Origin: Dolomedes plantarius
Lineage: Eukaryota; Arthropoda; Arachnida; Araneae; Dolomedidae
Length of the DNA: 64,000 nt
NCBI GenBank assembly: GCA_907164885.2
Contig: OU015493.1
Location: 55,987,802 to 56,051,801 of the forward strand
Direction: 5' to 3'
The position numbers and the translations under genes were made by a program. The number at the start of each line of letters is the position of its first letter. Positions within the stretch are counted from its first letter, which is position 1. Below, one piece after another: positions 31,065-46,000 of the stretch. Below the pieces are notes generated by a model, which saw only the letters and a program-made list of their open reading frames with translations, was not told the origin of the DNA and searched no databases.

Positions 31065-34000
31065 CTGAAAAATATAAGAGTATGACGGCATAAGTTTAAC
31101 AACCTTTCTTTGGTGACAGCAGTCAGTTGAACAAGGCATTAAAACCTACACTGAAAAAATTAAACACTTATCCATTCCAAATAGTTTAAAAGAAAAACAC
31201 TCATGAAGGGAAAAGAAAGAGACTGAAAATGCTGAAGAATATGGGCAATAGTTAAGACATGTATAGGACATAGTTAAATATATAGTAAAATCAGAAACCA
31301 CACTTTTAGGATATAGGATAATTAGGGGACATTGCTGTCAGCTAGCATAGTCGAGCATACATCACTGTGTGGCGCACTTAGTTATAAAGTTCTTTAGTAT
31401 CATCCTAAATGAAATGATGCCAAAATTTGTTGGACCAGTTTCTGGACATTTCTTGATGGCTGTAATTAGTTTTCCAACCACATCACAAGTAAGTGTAACT
31501 GACAAGGTACTGGGAAATTCAGATCAGCAAGTAAAGGCATAGAAATTATGCAGATGGTCCTGGGAGGAGTGTGTTACTTATATTGTGTATATCCAACTGA
31601 TAAATGGCAGGGCTGCCCAGAGACTTTACGGGGCCTGGGGCAAACTTCTGTTGGGGGCCCCAAGAAAAATAAAAAATGGAAAGAGATGAAAATATACATT
31701 CATATTAAGTTACTCATACTTAAAATTTTATTACATGAATGATTAACATAATTATTATATTTCATTGCATTGCTCTCATTATATTCTCCAATAAACATGA
31801 CATATTCCATCCACAAAGCTTTTTTGCTATCTCTTTTAGTAGTTAGTACTGTCTTCAATTTATTAGAGAGAAGTTAGGACTAAACAGTCGTATTTTTCAG
31901 AAGACTATTTTGGAGTAAGAGAAATCTAATTAACCCAATAACTTTTTATATATTTTTTTGGGGGGCCCCTTTTTTCAGGAGATTATTTTGAATTTTGAAG
32001 TATGGTACAAGTTTCAGAATTTTCTTTTGGATCAAATCTAATAATTTTTTTTAATTTTTGAGGGGCCCCTCCGGCAGTTAGGGGCCTGGGGCAAAGTGTC
32101 CCAGTTGCCCCCCTCTCTGGGTGGCACTGATAAATGGCCCAAATTCCACATTAAAGTCAACATGACAGGCTTCATGATGCATTATTGTAAGTGTGCCATG
32201 AAAGACTACTAACTCCCATATAATGTGCCTCTTTTCACCCTCTTTAAATCTAAAACAATGCCTTTACATGCTATTTATAAGCATTTCTGTCTCTGTTTGG
32301 ATGAAATCGCTCAGGCTGATGATTCAGAGTTTTCTACTTTTTCCTTTAAAATGTAGGAAAGCAAATGTAAGGAAAAATACAAAAGCATCCAGTCTCTATA
32401 GCATTATTAGCCTGCAAGCCTCTATGGTGTGAGCCGGAATAGAATCATGACTAAGTCATGGATTCTGTCTCCTCAGAGGAGGTAATGCTGGTTTGCTTAT
32501 TAGGCACTTCCATATGAAGACACAAGTGAAAATAGTGGGGTGTTAGACCAAATGCCCTCAGGATAAGGCTTGTTTCACACATGATTTTTATCATCTGTCA
32601 TTTAAACGATGCCATCCGACATTTAGCCGACAATGACACGAAAGTGGATCTTTTTCACACTTACCCAGTTGTGTAAACAACATCTACCTGAGCCAACACG
32701 CGATCAGACTCATAGTGTGAAATAAAAAATATGGTGCGTCTATTAGTTTTCAGTGTATTTCTTTGTATTTTGAGTGCATTAATTGATATGTTTTTACTGC
32801 ATTCACTTAATGAGAAAATTAATGTGTTTTTAACAGGGTGTATAAAAATCAGATTTTTTTTTTAATCATGATTTTTTTTATATTTCAATCTTATGTGATA
32901 TAAACTATGATATATACCATAGATCTAAAATTATATACTATACTACTATATAACTAATGCAGTAAGAAAATATTTTTAAATTCAAACATTGCTGATCATT
33001 GTCAATAAATTAATTTTTAATAATTTAAAAACAAAAAGTTAAAAAGAAAAACAACCAATAACAAAAGGCTTGAAACTAAAAATCAAAAAAGAAAATTTTA
33101 TTTCGTTATCTACAATTATCAAAATATTTAAAAATTAGTAAGTTTTATTTAAAGATTTAAACATAAACACTAATTTAGATATCTTTTCTATACCTAATTG
33201 GTTTTGCAATTTACTCTGTACAAGTTTAAAAGTGGAAAACATCCTCTCTATCCCAGCAGTTGTTCCTTTTGCAGTACATAACATATTATATCACACTCTT
33301 TCTGATCCATACAGTTTTTTAGGATTGCTACTGATTTTCCCCACTGTAAGGTATTTAATGATTTTAAAGCTTTTTTTATCAAAGTTCAATTAAAAGGAGG
33401 AGAGAGCACAATGAATTTTAGTAAAATGTTTAATAAGGAGGTATCTTCATACATTTCTTTAATAAAGTTAAAGCTTGGTCTTTTTCATTTACTGTTAAAC
33501 ATTCCACTTCATTAGTCTCCAAAAGTACTTAGGATTGGTTGTCTGACTTAATATCAGAAAAAAATCTGGCCAATCAAGATAAAGTAAGTGTACTATCACA
33601 GTGTCAAGATTGATAAGTAAAGTAGACCAATACACACAATGGAAAAGTTTCCAAGAAGCAAATGAATTATACAGGGAGTAAGTTGAATTATATGAATGAG
33701 ATGCAAGATATACATAAGTCTCCTTTCTTTCCTGTTTATATTTAAATTTAATATCCTTAGGAAAATATACAAAAATATGTTCAAAGCAATGCATGAAATA
33801 ATATTTTTGATAAAATCGATGATTTTTTTTAAAAATCATTCTATTTAAATCATGATTTTAATCACTGGTTTTAATCATTTGATTAAAATTATTTCCTGTC
33901 CTTATAGGATTCTTGTGTTTTATCCCATAAAATAGGACGATCATGAACTAGTGTAATCAGTACAAGATCGATTCTGCCATGATAAAAAACTTTGAACTGA

Positions 34001-37000
34001 TTTAACACAAGCTCTGTTAAAAATATTTTCTTTTTGGGGTGATCTGTAGGTAAGGATAAATGAAAGCAAAATCCGTTCTGTTGTTTAATTAATTTGTGGA
34101 ATACATATTTATCTCAAAACAGCAAACAAGAACAACAAAACCAGGAAACAATCGTATCAACTGCAAATGACACATGCCGGCTAGATATATACTGCGGCAT
34201 TGATGCCTTCTCCCTATTCATTGGCCGGTTTTTATTGGCGACAACGACAGTCATCCAGTGCCGTGGGGCCCGATGACTTCAGCACGACACCCAGGTATTG
34301 TTTACACGACCACAATATTTCTCGGGCAAGTGTGAAACCGGCTGTACACTCTTCGTCCCGATATAATGTGCATGGCATCATTTAAACAACAGACAATAAA
34401 AATCGTGTACGTGTGAAACAAGCCTTAGTGTTTGTTGTATGGGGGAGAAAAATAAGGTATAAAAATATTAACATTTAACATAAAGCATACTACTGTAAAC
34501 TAGTGTGCATAACAACAGCCATATTTAATCCTTTTTCACTCGCATCTAATTAGTTGATCACAGGAAACAGTGGGGGTAACTTCGTTCACCTTTTTAAGAC
34601 TTTACCAGAAAAACCATACTTCAAGCACAATTTTATAACTCATGGACTTTCACCCAACTTCAGTACTAAAAACATGTTTGAAAAAGTTGTCTGTGCATAA
34701 TGTTGCATGAAAATGCTTGTATGGTATGGGCCTCCCCATATAATCAGTAAATTCATAATGCAAGTATATCTCCGTCCCGGCGTTAGCCACACGGAATTCA
34801 ACTGAAGTCTGGCCGCCACAACACAATCTCCCCAGACGCCGACCCAAAAGATCGGAGACTAGGTCACATAGACCCCTCAAGTCCATTAAATAGCTACCAA
34901 ATTTCAAATTAAGATAAAATTAACAATTTAATAATAAATAATAATTTAAATTCCAGAATCCTGAGCCAGTTCCTGTGCTCCGCTTGAACCTAGTCACTGC
35001 TTTAACTCTTTAAACTTCAACAACAAAATTTTAACTACAATTTAGCTAACAATTCATATGTGAACATTTAACTTCATATAAGTATATACATGCATAAAGG
35101 CATCTGCCCTTACATAACAAAATATAAGCATTTATATACTGACATAAAAGCAACTGCTTTTATAAAACATAATTTAAACAATTATAAACACATTTACATA
35201 CATAAATTAATATTTGTAAACCACGTATAGCAAACAAATTCACAATTCGCAATATTTATATTACTTACATTACTTTTACACATTCAGTTATTTAATATTT
35301 CAACAATTTTAAACAAATTATTCTATTAAATTCAATCAATTTTCAAGTTAATTACTTTTACAAGCCATATAATTCGATATTTAATAGCATAACATATTAA
35401 TTCATATATTGTTTTAAAACACAAAGATAAGTACAAAAAAAAAAAACCTCAACGGGAAAAAAAAGGGATGTGGACATCCATCAGAACCTCCACTATATCT
35501 TTTATTACTCTTTTACTATAATAGTCAACAAAGAGTTTGTGTTTACTCCAGCTTGTGTAATCTGGGGGAATTCTTTCTCTATAAGCCTGTAGATCGATAC
35601 ATTCATAGATGCAATGCTCTACAGTCTGTTTCTCCCCACACCAACATTTATCATCTTTCTTATGTATTCTGTGCTGGTATTCCGCAAAGCACCCATGCCC
35701 TGTAATAGCTTGATTTAACTTGAAATCATTACAAAGTCTGTCTTCTGAAACTTCAGGATATATTTTGTACGCTCTTCTGCCCTTATCAGACTCATTCCAT
35801 AACTCCTGCCAATTGGTCATTTCCTCTCTTTTAATCTTTCCCTTAACTCTTTTCTTAGAGTGTTTATAAGTTGTGCCTACATATTCGAGCTCTGTTGCCT
35901 CTTTTGCGACTCTGTCAGCCTCCTCATTCCCCTCTTCACCAATATGTGCTTTAACCCAATGGAAGTTGATATTCATATCTTCATTACTTATAACCTCTTT
36001 AATTTTTTCCGAAATTTCGCCTTTATAATTAACTGCCTTTAATGTTTCCAGCGCTCTCCTAGAGTCCGTACAGATATCAAAAAACTCTTAATTTCTTTCA
36101 TTTTCATAACATCTATCGCTCAGTAAATTCATAAAAAAGATTAGTAGAATTTGATAATATTTCATATCTTTTTGGTCACATGCCACTTCAGTTTTGATCC
36201 ATGCATGTTGTCACACTTGGAAATACCTCTATAGAGCAATCCCATGACCTTTTGTGCTTTCTACCCTGCCTTTCGTATGTCTAACTCATCTGCAACTAAG
36301 TATACCACACAGAAACAACCTACCACTAGAGGATACTTCAAACAGTAGCAACCTCTTGTACTAATCAAAGGTAAAACATGTTATCTATTTTCCTGTCCAT
36401 TCCTAGAATCTATCTGTGTGTCAGCACATTACTAAAGTATCAACTTACAGCCCTTAATAAGACAGCGTAACTTGCATTCAGATTCTTCTTTAAGATGAAG
36501 GAATATGCTTACCATCATTCATTTTTCTGTGAATAGTAATGACATCGGATTCTTGCAAGGAAAGTTCATCAGGCTGCTGCGCTATGTAACTACGCACACA
36601 CTGTACTTGTGGGCAATCTGAAAAAATAGTTTTAATTTTTAACTCGATAGTGTAAAGTATGAACACAAAACAAAACAAAAAAAAACCCTGTAAATATAAA
36701 TATGTACAGACAATATGTATTTTAATTTTGGTATTACAACACAAAGATAATTTCACATATCAATATTAATAGTCAGATCATAGTGCATACCAAGCTTACC
36801 CCCTGAAAGAAAAGAAAGAGTCAAGAATGGCTTATTTTATTTTATTAATTTTGAGTATAAATATAAGAAATAATATTTGTTTAAAATATTGCTACCTTAA
36901 TTAGATTTAAGCTAAAAAAAATCTCATTATCTTTCTTTCAAGGGATAGGGGATTCCTTAACTTAAGTCCAAATATGCATAAACAAAAATAAATAAAAATT

Positions 37001-40000
37001 CGAGAGGTTATATAAATTAGTCACTTAATATCACAAAATAAACAAAGCAAATGCCATAAGGCAATAGTTGAGAGACAGATCTTCCAAAATATACAACTTG
37101 CTAGTATTAAATAAGTTTTTTAAAACCCCCCCCCCCCCCCACATACACACGCACACCTCCTAATTCCCTGTTCTTCCACTACATTCTTGGTAAATGAATC
37201 ACAGCACAACTAGCAATACCAGGATCTGTTACCACATAGCTTCAACAGAATTTAAGTTTGGATTATACAAGAATTACTTATTTTCAATACTTTTTTTCAG
37301 CTTCAAAGAGTTTTATAGCTTAAACGTCCTCTCTTACACTAGGAATTACACATAGAGGTAGGTTAAGTTTAGTTATTCCAAAATACTGGAAGCCAGATAA
37401 TTTATCAAATGGCTAAGAAACTGGCCATTGGTCAACTGGTTCAAGTCATTCAGAATAGTCTATTTGAATCAGCTTCATATTGTAAGTACCAGTCTGCTCA
37501 GCCTAAGTACAGCAAATATTACCACAACACTCCCAAAACCCAACAAAGAATCACAAAAGAGCCTAATAAAATGGAGATTTACAAAATCTTGAGTCCAGGG
37601 CAACAATTCAAATTATTCATGCATCAAATACATCATGTTCTCAAACATGTTGACGGAAACTGAGAACATTCAAGAGTTTTAGCTACAGTTTTAAAAAAAC
37701 ATACCCCTTTTTAAGGAAAATGCCTTTTACATGAAAGGATCTTCAGATAGGTAACATATGTTAAATTGTTAATAACTTTAATTACTTGCAAATATTGACC
37801 ACTAAATATCATTCTTTTCATAAGTTTTTCTTCCCAGCATGCTTTCCAGAATCACTCAATGATCACCTAAGTGACACAGAAGGAAACAGAATACATATGG
37901 CTGAATGAGATGATCTTATTCTACTAATAATCAAAGCTCAAGTATGATCCCACTGTAGATACTTTAAACAGTAGAATGGGTTACACATGTGTGCTTACTG
38001 TTGTCTGTTGCTATACAGCAGGGTTTGGTATACAATGTGCTTTGGCATATTACACTTTTTAAGATTATTATGTAATCTTAATAATTATCTGAAATTTATG
38101 TCATAGTGCAAACAAAACAGTCTTTAGTATCTTCTGTCACATCAATATATTAACATGTCTTAACAACACCCCATTTGCTACAGTTCATCCTAGGACCACT
38201 GAACAAAGAATAATTGCTTTATCATAACTGACATAGTAATCACAGAACTTAATTTTAAATATGTCTGACAAGTCATGGTTTTATCATAATCAAATGAGCT
38301 TTTCATAGGTTTTAATATCATGAGGCATGATTTGTTTTGTATGAGAACAGTTATTTATTCATCAATATACAATCATACAAGTAATTTAAACTTCCTAGCA
38401 TTCAATTTCAGTATCTCTAGTCATGTATACACGTTCAAGTTTCAATGAATGTAACAGAAAATTTCGAATCATATAAAATTGGCACTTACCATACTCCCAC
38501 ACTTCACAAGGTTTATTTTCAGGTACTGTGTGAATAGCTTCAATCCAGCGAGTGCGTTCACTCCTGCAAAAAGGAAACAAACAAATCAAGACTTCACAAT
38601 TACCTGACACATTTAAGTGATTTTCTCATGATAGTAATAAAATACCTTTACTAAGTACACTCTTAATATTATTTCTGATTATCTTGCTTTCATTCACTAT
38701 TTTTAAAATCACTAATTTTATAAATTACTTTCATATGAATACCATTTGACAACAAAAGCAAGTATAACTAGCCAATACAATTAATTTTTGACAAATTATA
38801 ACCAAATTCCTCAAAGTTTGAAAAATAGTACTTTTGATATGAAAATATCAAGTCTTAAAATTATTATTATGCATCTTAGTAACTATGAAATTTCTTGATT
38901 TAAATTATTAAAACTATATAACTTTGAATTTTTTCTGAAATACAGAAATATGAATACAATAGGAATTTCTATTCAGTTCTTGCAGAACTTGCTTCAGTCT
39001 TATGTTTCAAAAAACTAACTAACCAGTGGTGCAACAATCCATTGTGGACTAAGGCCTGCGGTGCCCATCTCTGCTTTCTTGACCATGGGCTTGAGGTGCC
39101 AGTCTTATGTTTCAGGCAATACAAAAATATTTTTGTACATTTTATTTACAAAAAATTGAACTAATTTTTATGATTCCTCACTTATTTAATTCCAACTATG
39201 ACATACAATGAAATTAAGTCATTATTTCAAAAGGAATCACCGAAGCTTTAAAAGAAAAAAAAAAGCAAGTTTGGTCAAAAATGGTATACTGCATTCTACT
39301 GCTTAAGTTAACAAATGGTTTCTGAGTATATAATAAATCTTTTCTTCTTTGAGTTAAATCTTTGTGTGAACCCTTAAAACACAATTATCCCCTAAAGTTG
39401 TTTTCAGTTTTATAACATGACTTCTATTGTAAATTTCTCAGCATGAATATAGTTCCCCCATTTGGATGTAACATAGTACAGTGGTCAGGGGCGGCTCCAG
39501 TCCAGAGTTTTTTTGGGGGAAACGTTGGCTCTTAGGGTTATATTATATATATATATATATATATAAGAAATAAACATAGTCTCATTTTAAATTAAAACTC
39601 ATTTAGTATTAGGTCTACAATTGTATAATTTTAAGTAATGAAAAAAATATACGCCAGGCTTTTTTTTTGGGGGGGGGGGGGCAATTGCCCCTACTTCCCC
39701 CCCCCCCTGGAGCTGCCATTGACAGTGATTATAGTGCACAAACTGTTAGTAAAATTTAAGCAAAATTTTCAATGATTAAATTCATCATTAAGAATTTTCA
39801 GATTATCATAATTTTGGTTCAAATATAACATTTGTGGAACACAACATTCTGATAAGATGTTACTTACAGTAAAGTGCAACTGAGGATCATGTCCACTGTG
39901 TTCCCTTGATGATTGTGGAACAAAGTGAGATAAATTAAGTAGCGGCATGTATTCGGCACAACCATGGGATGCTGTAAGTCTTTAGCATTGACTGCCATTG

Positions 40001-43000
40001 CTTGAACTTTTTCACGGGAACAATAATCTACTACAATATAGCAGTCTTCACTGAAAAATGTGGAAGATACACCTTTATAAACATAGAAAATGATTAAACT
40101 TCAAACAAACAACAGTCAGAATATAAACTGTTTGCAAGATTACTCGTAATCATATATACAATTTCTAGAAATGTAATTTTTTGCAAATGGATGCAGCATT
40201 TACCCAATCCCTTTATATTTATTTTAAATGAGAGACAGAGTAGTTAGGCTCAGCAATTTAGTAAATTTTGCTCACTAACACCATCTTTATCCATTCCCCT
40301 GTTTGCTATAATACTCATAATCAGTACTTTTACATGAGAAACAGAGTTTTCATGTTCAGTTATCTGATGAGAGGGTAACCTTATATACAGAAGGTATGCC
40401 TTCCTTCAAAGGAGAGTACATTTAGAAAACACATTTCATTCCTGATTCATACTAGAAGAACCATTAGTACACATAGGCTATCATAAGTGCAAGCATCACT
40501 TTTCTTAATATACAACCCCCAATATTCAGTAGTACAGTTGCTGTAGATTTTGATGCCAAACCCAGTAAGAACAAAAACAGAAAAATATATAGGGCCCCCA
40601 TAAGCAAGGAACCAATTTTAAGTTTACTTTCTTTGAAGTCGATTGATGAAAATTAAATCCAAAAAGAAATAAAAATTCTTAAAATGAAATCACTAGGGTA
40701 GAGTTTAATGCTTAGTCTCTACAAAGATTTCAGCATTACACTACATCTTGCCCATCAAAAGCTAAAAGTATACTTGAAATCAAGCTATATGAATATATTA
40801 ATAATACAAACCTTTTACGTTTTGTGACCACTAGAAGGTCATTGAAGAGGAATATATAGACAGGAACACGCACACAGCGACTAGAACGCCCAAAAGTTTT
40901 CTTGTCAAATTCAAGTTTTAACAGTTCACCCTTCTTCAGCAACCAACGAGAGGCAGATATTAAAGGTAGTGCCTACATTAAAGATCATGATTGACACATC
41001 ACTTGTTATATTCATTAAGCAAACAAATATCAAAAGACTTTAGATTCAAATTGCAGTGAAATTATCATATCATATTTCACATCAGCAGAGCAGAAGTAGT
41101 AAAAAAATTTCTATTTAAACAGGTAGAATTTTTAATCTAGCTCTCCCAGAAACTCTGTTAAAGTTAAGATAATCAGTTACATAAACTTTAATAGAGTTTA
41201 AGTAAGAATCAACATGTGTACATCAGTATTTCAAATCAATACTGATTAAACAATTCAAATTAATCAAAACACTGTAAAAAGCCGTTCTACAGGTAAAAAT
41301 TCAGTAAATTTAAAAAAATAATTACTTTGCATTCTTTGAATTCTAGTTGCTTATTTAAAACAAACATTTCTTCCAGTCTTTCCATCTTTCTTGCACCTTC
41401 ATTGCATTCAACAAAGATCTGAAAATTCACAAAAGAAATTTGAAGAACAGATCATAAGTATGATGATAAGAATAAAAATTGTAATAAATTACTAAAAAGG
41501 CCAGGTGATGACTGAATGGCTAGGGCGCTAACATTCGGTTCAGATTCACTATACAGTCTTCATCCTCTACACTCAATGATTTCTAAAAGCTCACAAATAT
41601 TTGCTTCACAGGGAATTTCCCTCAGTGTTTGTGGGAAAATTTGGTGCCTGATTATCAACTACATTTTGGGTGACAATTTTGCAATTAATACTCTTCTAAA
41701 ATGAGGCAGCCAAAAATTCTCCTTCCTTTGAGATCCTATTCCATAGTTGCTTTTTTTAAAAAATAAACTGAAGTTAATTTATGTCACTACAGGAGCTTTA
41801 GTATTAAGGATGCATGCTAGTATATTGAAAATTGCTTTGAATGATTTAATAATCATTATTATAGGATTTACATTCCCCCTCTCTCACTCTCTTAAAATTG
41901 AACCTTCCTAACACACAGCTGTAAAGTTTAGGATTTCCAGCCTAAAATAGTCTAAATCAAAGTATGAGTATGAACACTCTGTGGAATTATTAACTGTAAA
42001 TATGTATCATACATTGTTATAGTAAATATTAAACATAATCATTCAGTGTATTCTTAATCTTGTGAATCCTGTATGTTCCTGGATTTATTCCATACACAAC
42101 AGAAATCAAATCAGTTGAGAGGAAGAAAACAAAATTGATCATATAAGGTTATATTTTAGAATGTTTATATTTGTTATCAATTACTACATTTATGGAACTA
42201 GAAAATGCCTACCAATTTAGTTTAATTTTACAACAAAAGCAATCATTGGCTTTAATTTGATGAAGAGATTTAAATAGCTCTTACTTTATGTACAGATTCA
42301 AGAGCCAGTTTGCAAGTGCAGTAGGTAGGAGATTCAGGTGTCAGCCATCTAAAGATATTGTCCAGCAACAATGGCAAACGAGCAATATGTTGCATGGGGA
42401 GAAACAAAAATGATTCCAAACTCAGGCCCTGGCATACAGGATTGCTTTCGAGTTTACGTAACACTTCCAGAAAGCATAGGCGAGTTTCCCTGGAAAGTTG
42501 AAATTTCATTAAGAAGACATGCATACAACAAAGTAAAGCAAAGGAAAAAAAATATTAAACCTCAATAAATTATTCTACATAGTGTTTACAATTACATAAC
42601 AAAGTATCATTTTCTACACACTAATCTCTGTACACTACTAATTCAGCCTGTTAACAAACAAAATATTTTTCTTGCTAATTAAGATCTCTAGTTATTAGCT
42701 ATAAATGATTGTTTTTTAAAAGTAAATTGACAAACATGCAAATAGTTGAATTATTAGTTAATGCCATAAAAACTACTCTGCACATGACTGGAACTTACTT
42801 TAACTCCTTGAGTGTTCGTTCTTGGTAAACTCTGTTAGAGCAGTATCTGATGTACACAGTAAATGAAGGTAATGTGGCATGCCGGTGGATAATATCACAG
42901 ATGTCTGGAATCAGGATGCCATCACTCCAACGAGTAGTTAACTCGCTCAATAAACTATAAATAAAAATATACAGTTATAAAATTATCATTCGTAAAGGCA

Positions 43001-46000
43001 TTATCTGTATTGAAAATGTCATTTTCAACAACAAATACGTTTTTACTGTTCACCAATTAATATTTACGTTTAATTCTTTCTTACCCATAAGTGCATAATG
43101 AACACTTCTTCACTTCCACAATAAATTAAAAATAGTGTTTTTATTAATAGTGAATTGAATAGATGTTAATTATGTGTTTGTTATCCACAAGTTTTTCCTA
43201 TTAGCCATAATAAGTATTTTCACATTTCCACACAAATTTCTTTAATTAATTCTAAGGTCTTTTTAAGGAAATTTTAATTTCAGAACCAGAACAGAAAAAA
43301 AATACCCAACTTAATGAAATTGTCAACTGCACTTTACATCAAAATATTATTATTAATAACATTCTATCTTTGCATTTTTTCAAGAAAATACTAGTTTTGA
43401 AACTAATTATAACCTTTCAAATTGAGTTTAGTAGGTTAAACAAGGGAAGCATAATATGATAGGGAAAATATTTCTTCACTTACTTTTCTCCTACCTCTTT
43501 AACTCTAACTATATCAGAAAACAGTACATCATGCTCATGCTTGCTTAACACACAAGATTCACAAGATTCTGGATCTGAAAACTCAGGAATTCGAATGAAG
43601 TTTTCATACAGCACTTTCAAGCTTCGAATGAAGGAGGCTTGAGATTGAATAAATTCAAAGGCTGCCTCCTGCAACTTTAACTCCTGAGCAGATATTCTTT
43701 CTAAAATACCACTTTCTTTAACCTAAATTAAATTTTAAATATTACACATGTGCAAATAAAATTAGACATTTACAATGCAACAAGAAACTTATTTTTTTGA
43801 CAGACCCTTCACAGTACAATGCAGTATGGAATGAGTGGTGGCTATTGATTCCTATCTCAACTGATAGATGGCACCACCACACTAAACATTTTACGCATGT
43901 CGCCGATAATTAACACTGAACGTCTTTTCCCTGCGAGTTTTGTGAGATCAGTGAGACTCACAGGTGGGTAACGATCAGTGTAATGTGAGGTAAGAATATA
44001 TGGTGTAAAAATAAAGATTTGGTACTAAACCCATGAACATCCGTTATGCACGTAACCTGACCATTAGGAATAAATGAATTAAGAATGAACAAACCCAAAA
44101 TACTTCCAATGGTTGCATAAAAATTCTAGACAAACTGTCAGATCTTCTCTAAAAAAAAAAACTTTTTTTTTTGTAGTAAATTTGTTTACTAGTTAGACTC
44201 TTTAGCTCATTAATTTATAATTATTGAAATATACTTCTACATAGCAAAAATTTCACTTTCCTAACAGATCTATAAAATTAAACAGAATTAATTTCTAACG
44301 AACATTTCTCATAGTTATTGAATTTCTGAACTATAAGCAGAACTTTTATGCACATTAAATTTATTTATTATATTAGTAAACTCTCATATTGTGTAATATA
44401 AATTAATATTATGGCAAACTGAAATAACTATTATGAAAAATTATGTTACAAAACAAACTTTAAAATAAAAAAGTGTTGTTGCTTATGTAAGGTGACCAGG
44501 CGTCCCGCTTTTGGCGGGACAGTCCCGATTTTTAACAATTTGTCCCGCGTCCCGCGGCGTTTTAAAAAAGTCCCGCTTTTTGGAAAGAATGCACGATAAG
44601 CTTTGAACAGCGGGAGAACGGAAATATACGGTTTTCGGGAGGGCATTTGGCTATTTAGCCAGGATATCAGTTTTATATTATTTTTGTTCATTGTATAATG
44701 TTAAACGATCTGCGGTATCATTATTAAAAAATATATTGATAAGGAAAAGGTTAAATCTTGGGCATCAGCAAAAATCACGACAGAGAACACATGGTTAGAA
44801 ATATTTCATCATTTTGAAACAAACCATGTTCCATACAATAATGCACTAAAAATTGTGGAATACGCGCTGTCCTTACCAGGAAACTAATGCTGCGACTGAA
44901 CGCGTTTTTTTCTACGGTCAATAAAGTGTGGACATCAGAAATTCACAATTAAGTGTTGAGACTTTGAAAGCCGTTTTATATGTGAAATATAATTTAACAA
45001 ATTCTTGTGAAAAATTTCATGACCTTTTAAAGAACAACAGCAATCTACTAAAAAAAATTCACGCAAATGAGAAATATGCCAAAGAATACAATAATACTAT
45101 TGTCGTGTCTGCCGCGTCAACTGTTGTTTTGTCCCTGGACTTCCCTCTCAAGAAAGCAGGGGGGGTAGGGCAATGACCCCGGTTTGATAAGGGATTCGTG
45201 GGGTGTTCGGAGACGGTGCCCAGAAGAGAAGTCAGGGGGACGTCGGAGTGAGTGCTTGTGCCCACGCGAGAGAGGCGTGTGGTTTTGTTTTAGTCTGCGG
45301 TTGTTGGCTCTAGAGAGGGCCGGCAGACGAATACAGTGCGTGGGTGTATTGAGACCCCGAAGACGCACTAGGTCTTTGTTAGGTAACAGTCATTGGGAGC
45401 TGACTGAAATAGTTAATTGACTGTATAATATTGTAGATAAATTAGTGATGTGTTTGTGCTTGCGAAAGAAAATAAAACTTTGAATATTCACGGGTGTGTA
45501 CTAAACTTTATACTGTGAAAATTTATTTGTGTATCATTGAAAACGTCTTGATAAACGAACCAAAGTGAACCCGTAGAAGTGAAGGGGTTCGACACTGGCG
45601 CAGCCGACAGGATCTGTGGACTTGGATACCTGGATTGGTGGATAAGTGAGTGAGTCGTCAGTGCAGGTGAGAAGCCTGTAATATTTATATTTTGAGGGAT
45701 CCGTTAAATAATTTTAAATAAGATGTGGACTATCAAAGGACTTAAAAAAGAAGATATAAGAGCAGTTGCAGAGGACTTGTATGCAGTAGTAACCCAAAAT
45801 TTAAGAGTATTTGAACTTAAACAATTAATTATAAACTCGGAGGAGTATAGCAACGACGCAGAATTTGTGAAACAGATGCTAATCACTGCGGTAGAGGATA
45901 GAAAAAAACACGAGGAACGACAGCATGAATTAGAGATAATAAGGGCCAAGAGCGCGAACAAAAATTGCAATGAACCAATAAGCGATAGTGCAACACAACT

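Larger units (their letters stand above)
32567..34424. mobile_element. long-TIR element, PIF/Harbinger-like, with nested hAT
   Basis: Termini of about 50 bp (left ggcttgtttcacacatgatt, right the complement of ggcttgtttcacacgtacac) share further words such as tttaaa-gatgccat. Flanks are TAA on the left and TTA on the right, compatible with a TWA target. No transposase of its own is visible; the interior is interrupted by a hAT remnant at about 32834-33898. Confidence 0.8.

Noticed and set aside
34650..34907. 85-codon - strand ORF in ephexin intron 15
   Set aside because: No motif, no splice link in phase with exons 15 and 16; not supported as an exon.
43493..43496. Alternative donor gtagga for ephexin exon 8
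   Set aside because: It would leave phase 0, but the next exon needs two bases carried over; the gtaagt donor 14 bp downstream fits.
45117..45420. ORFs on both strands within the LTRs
   Set aside because: They occur identically in both LTRs and show no known protein; LTR sequence explains them.
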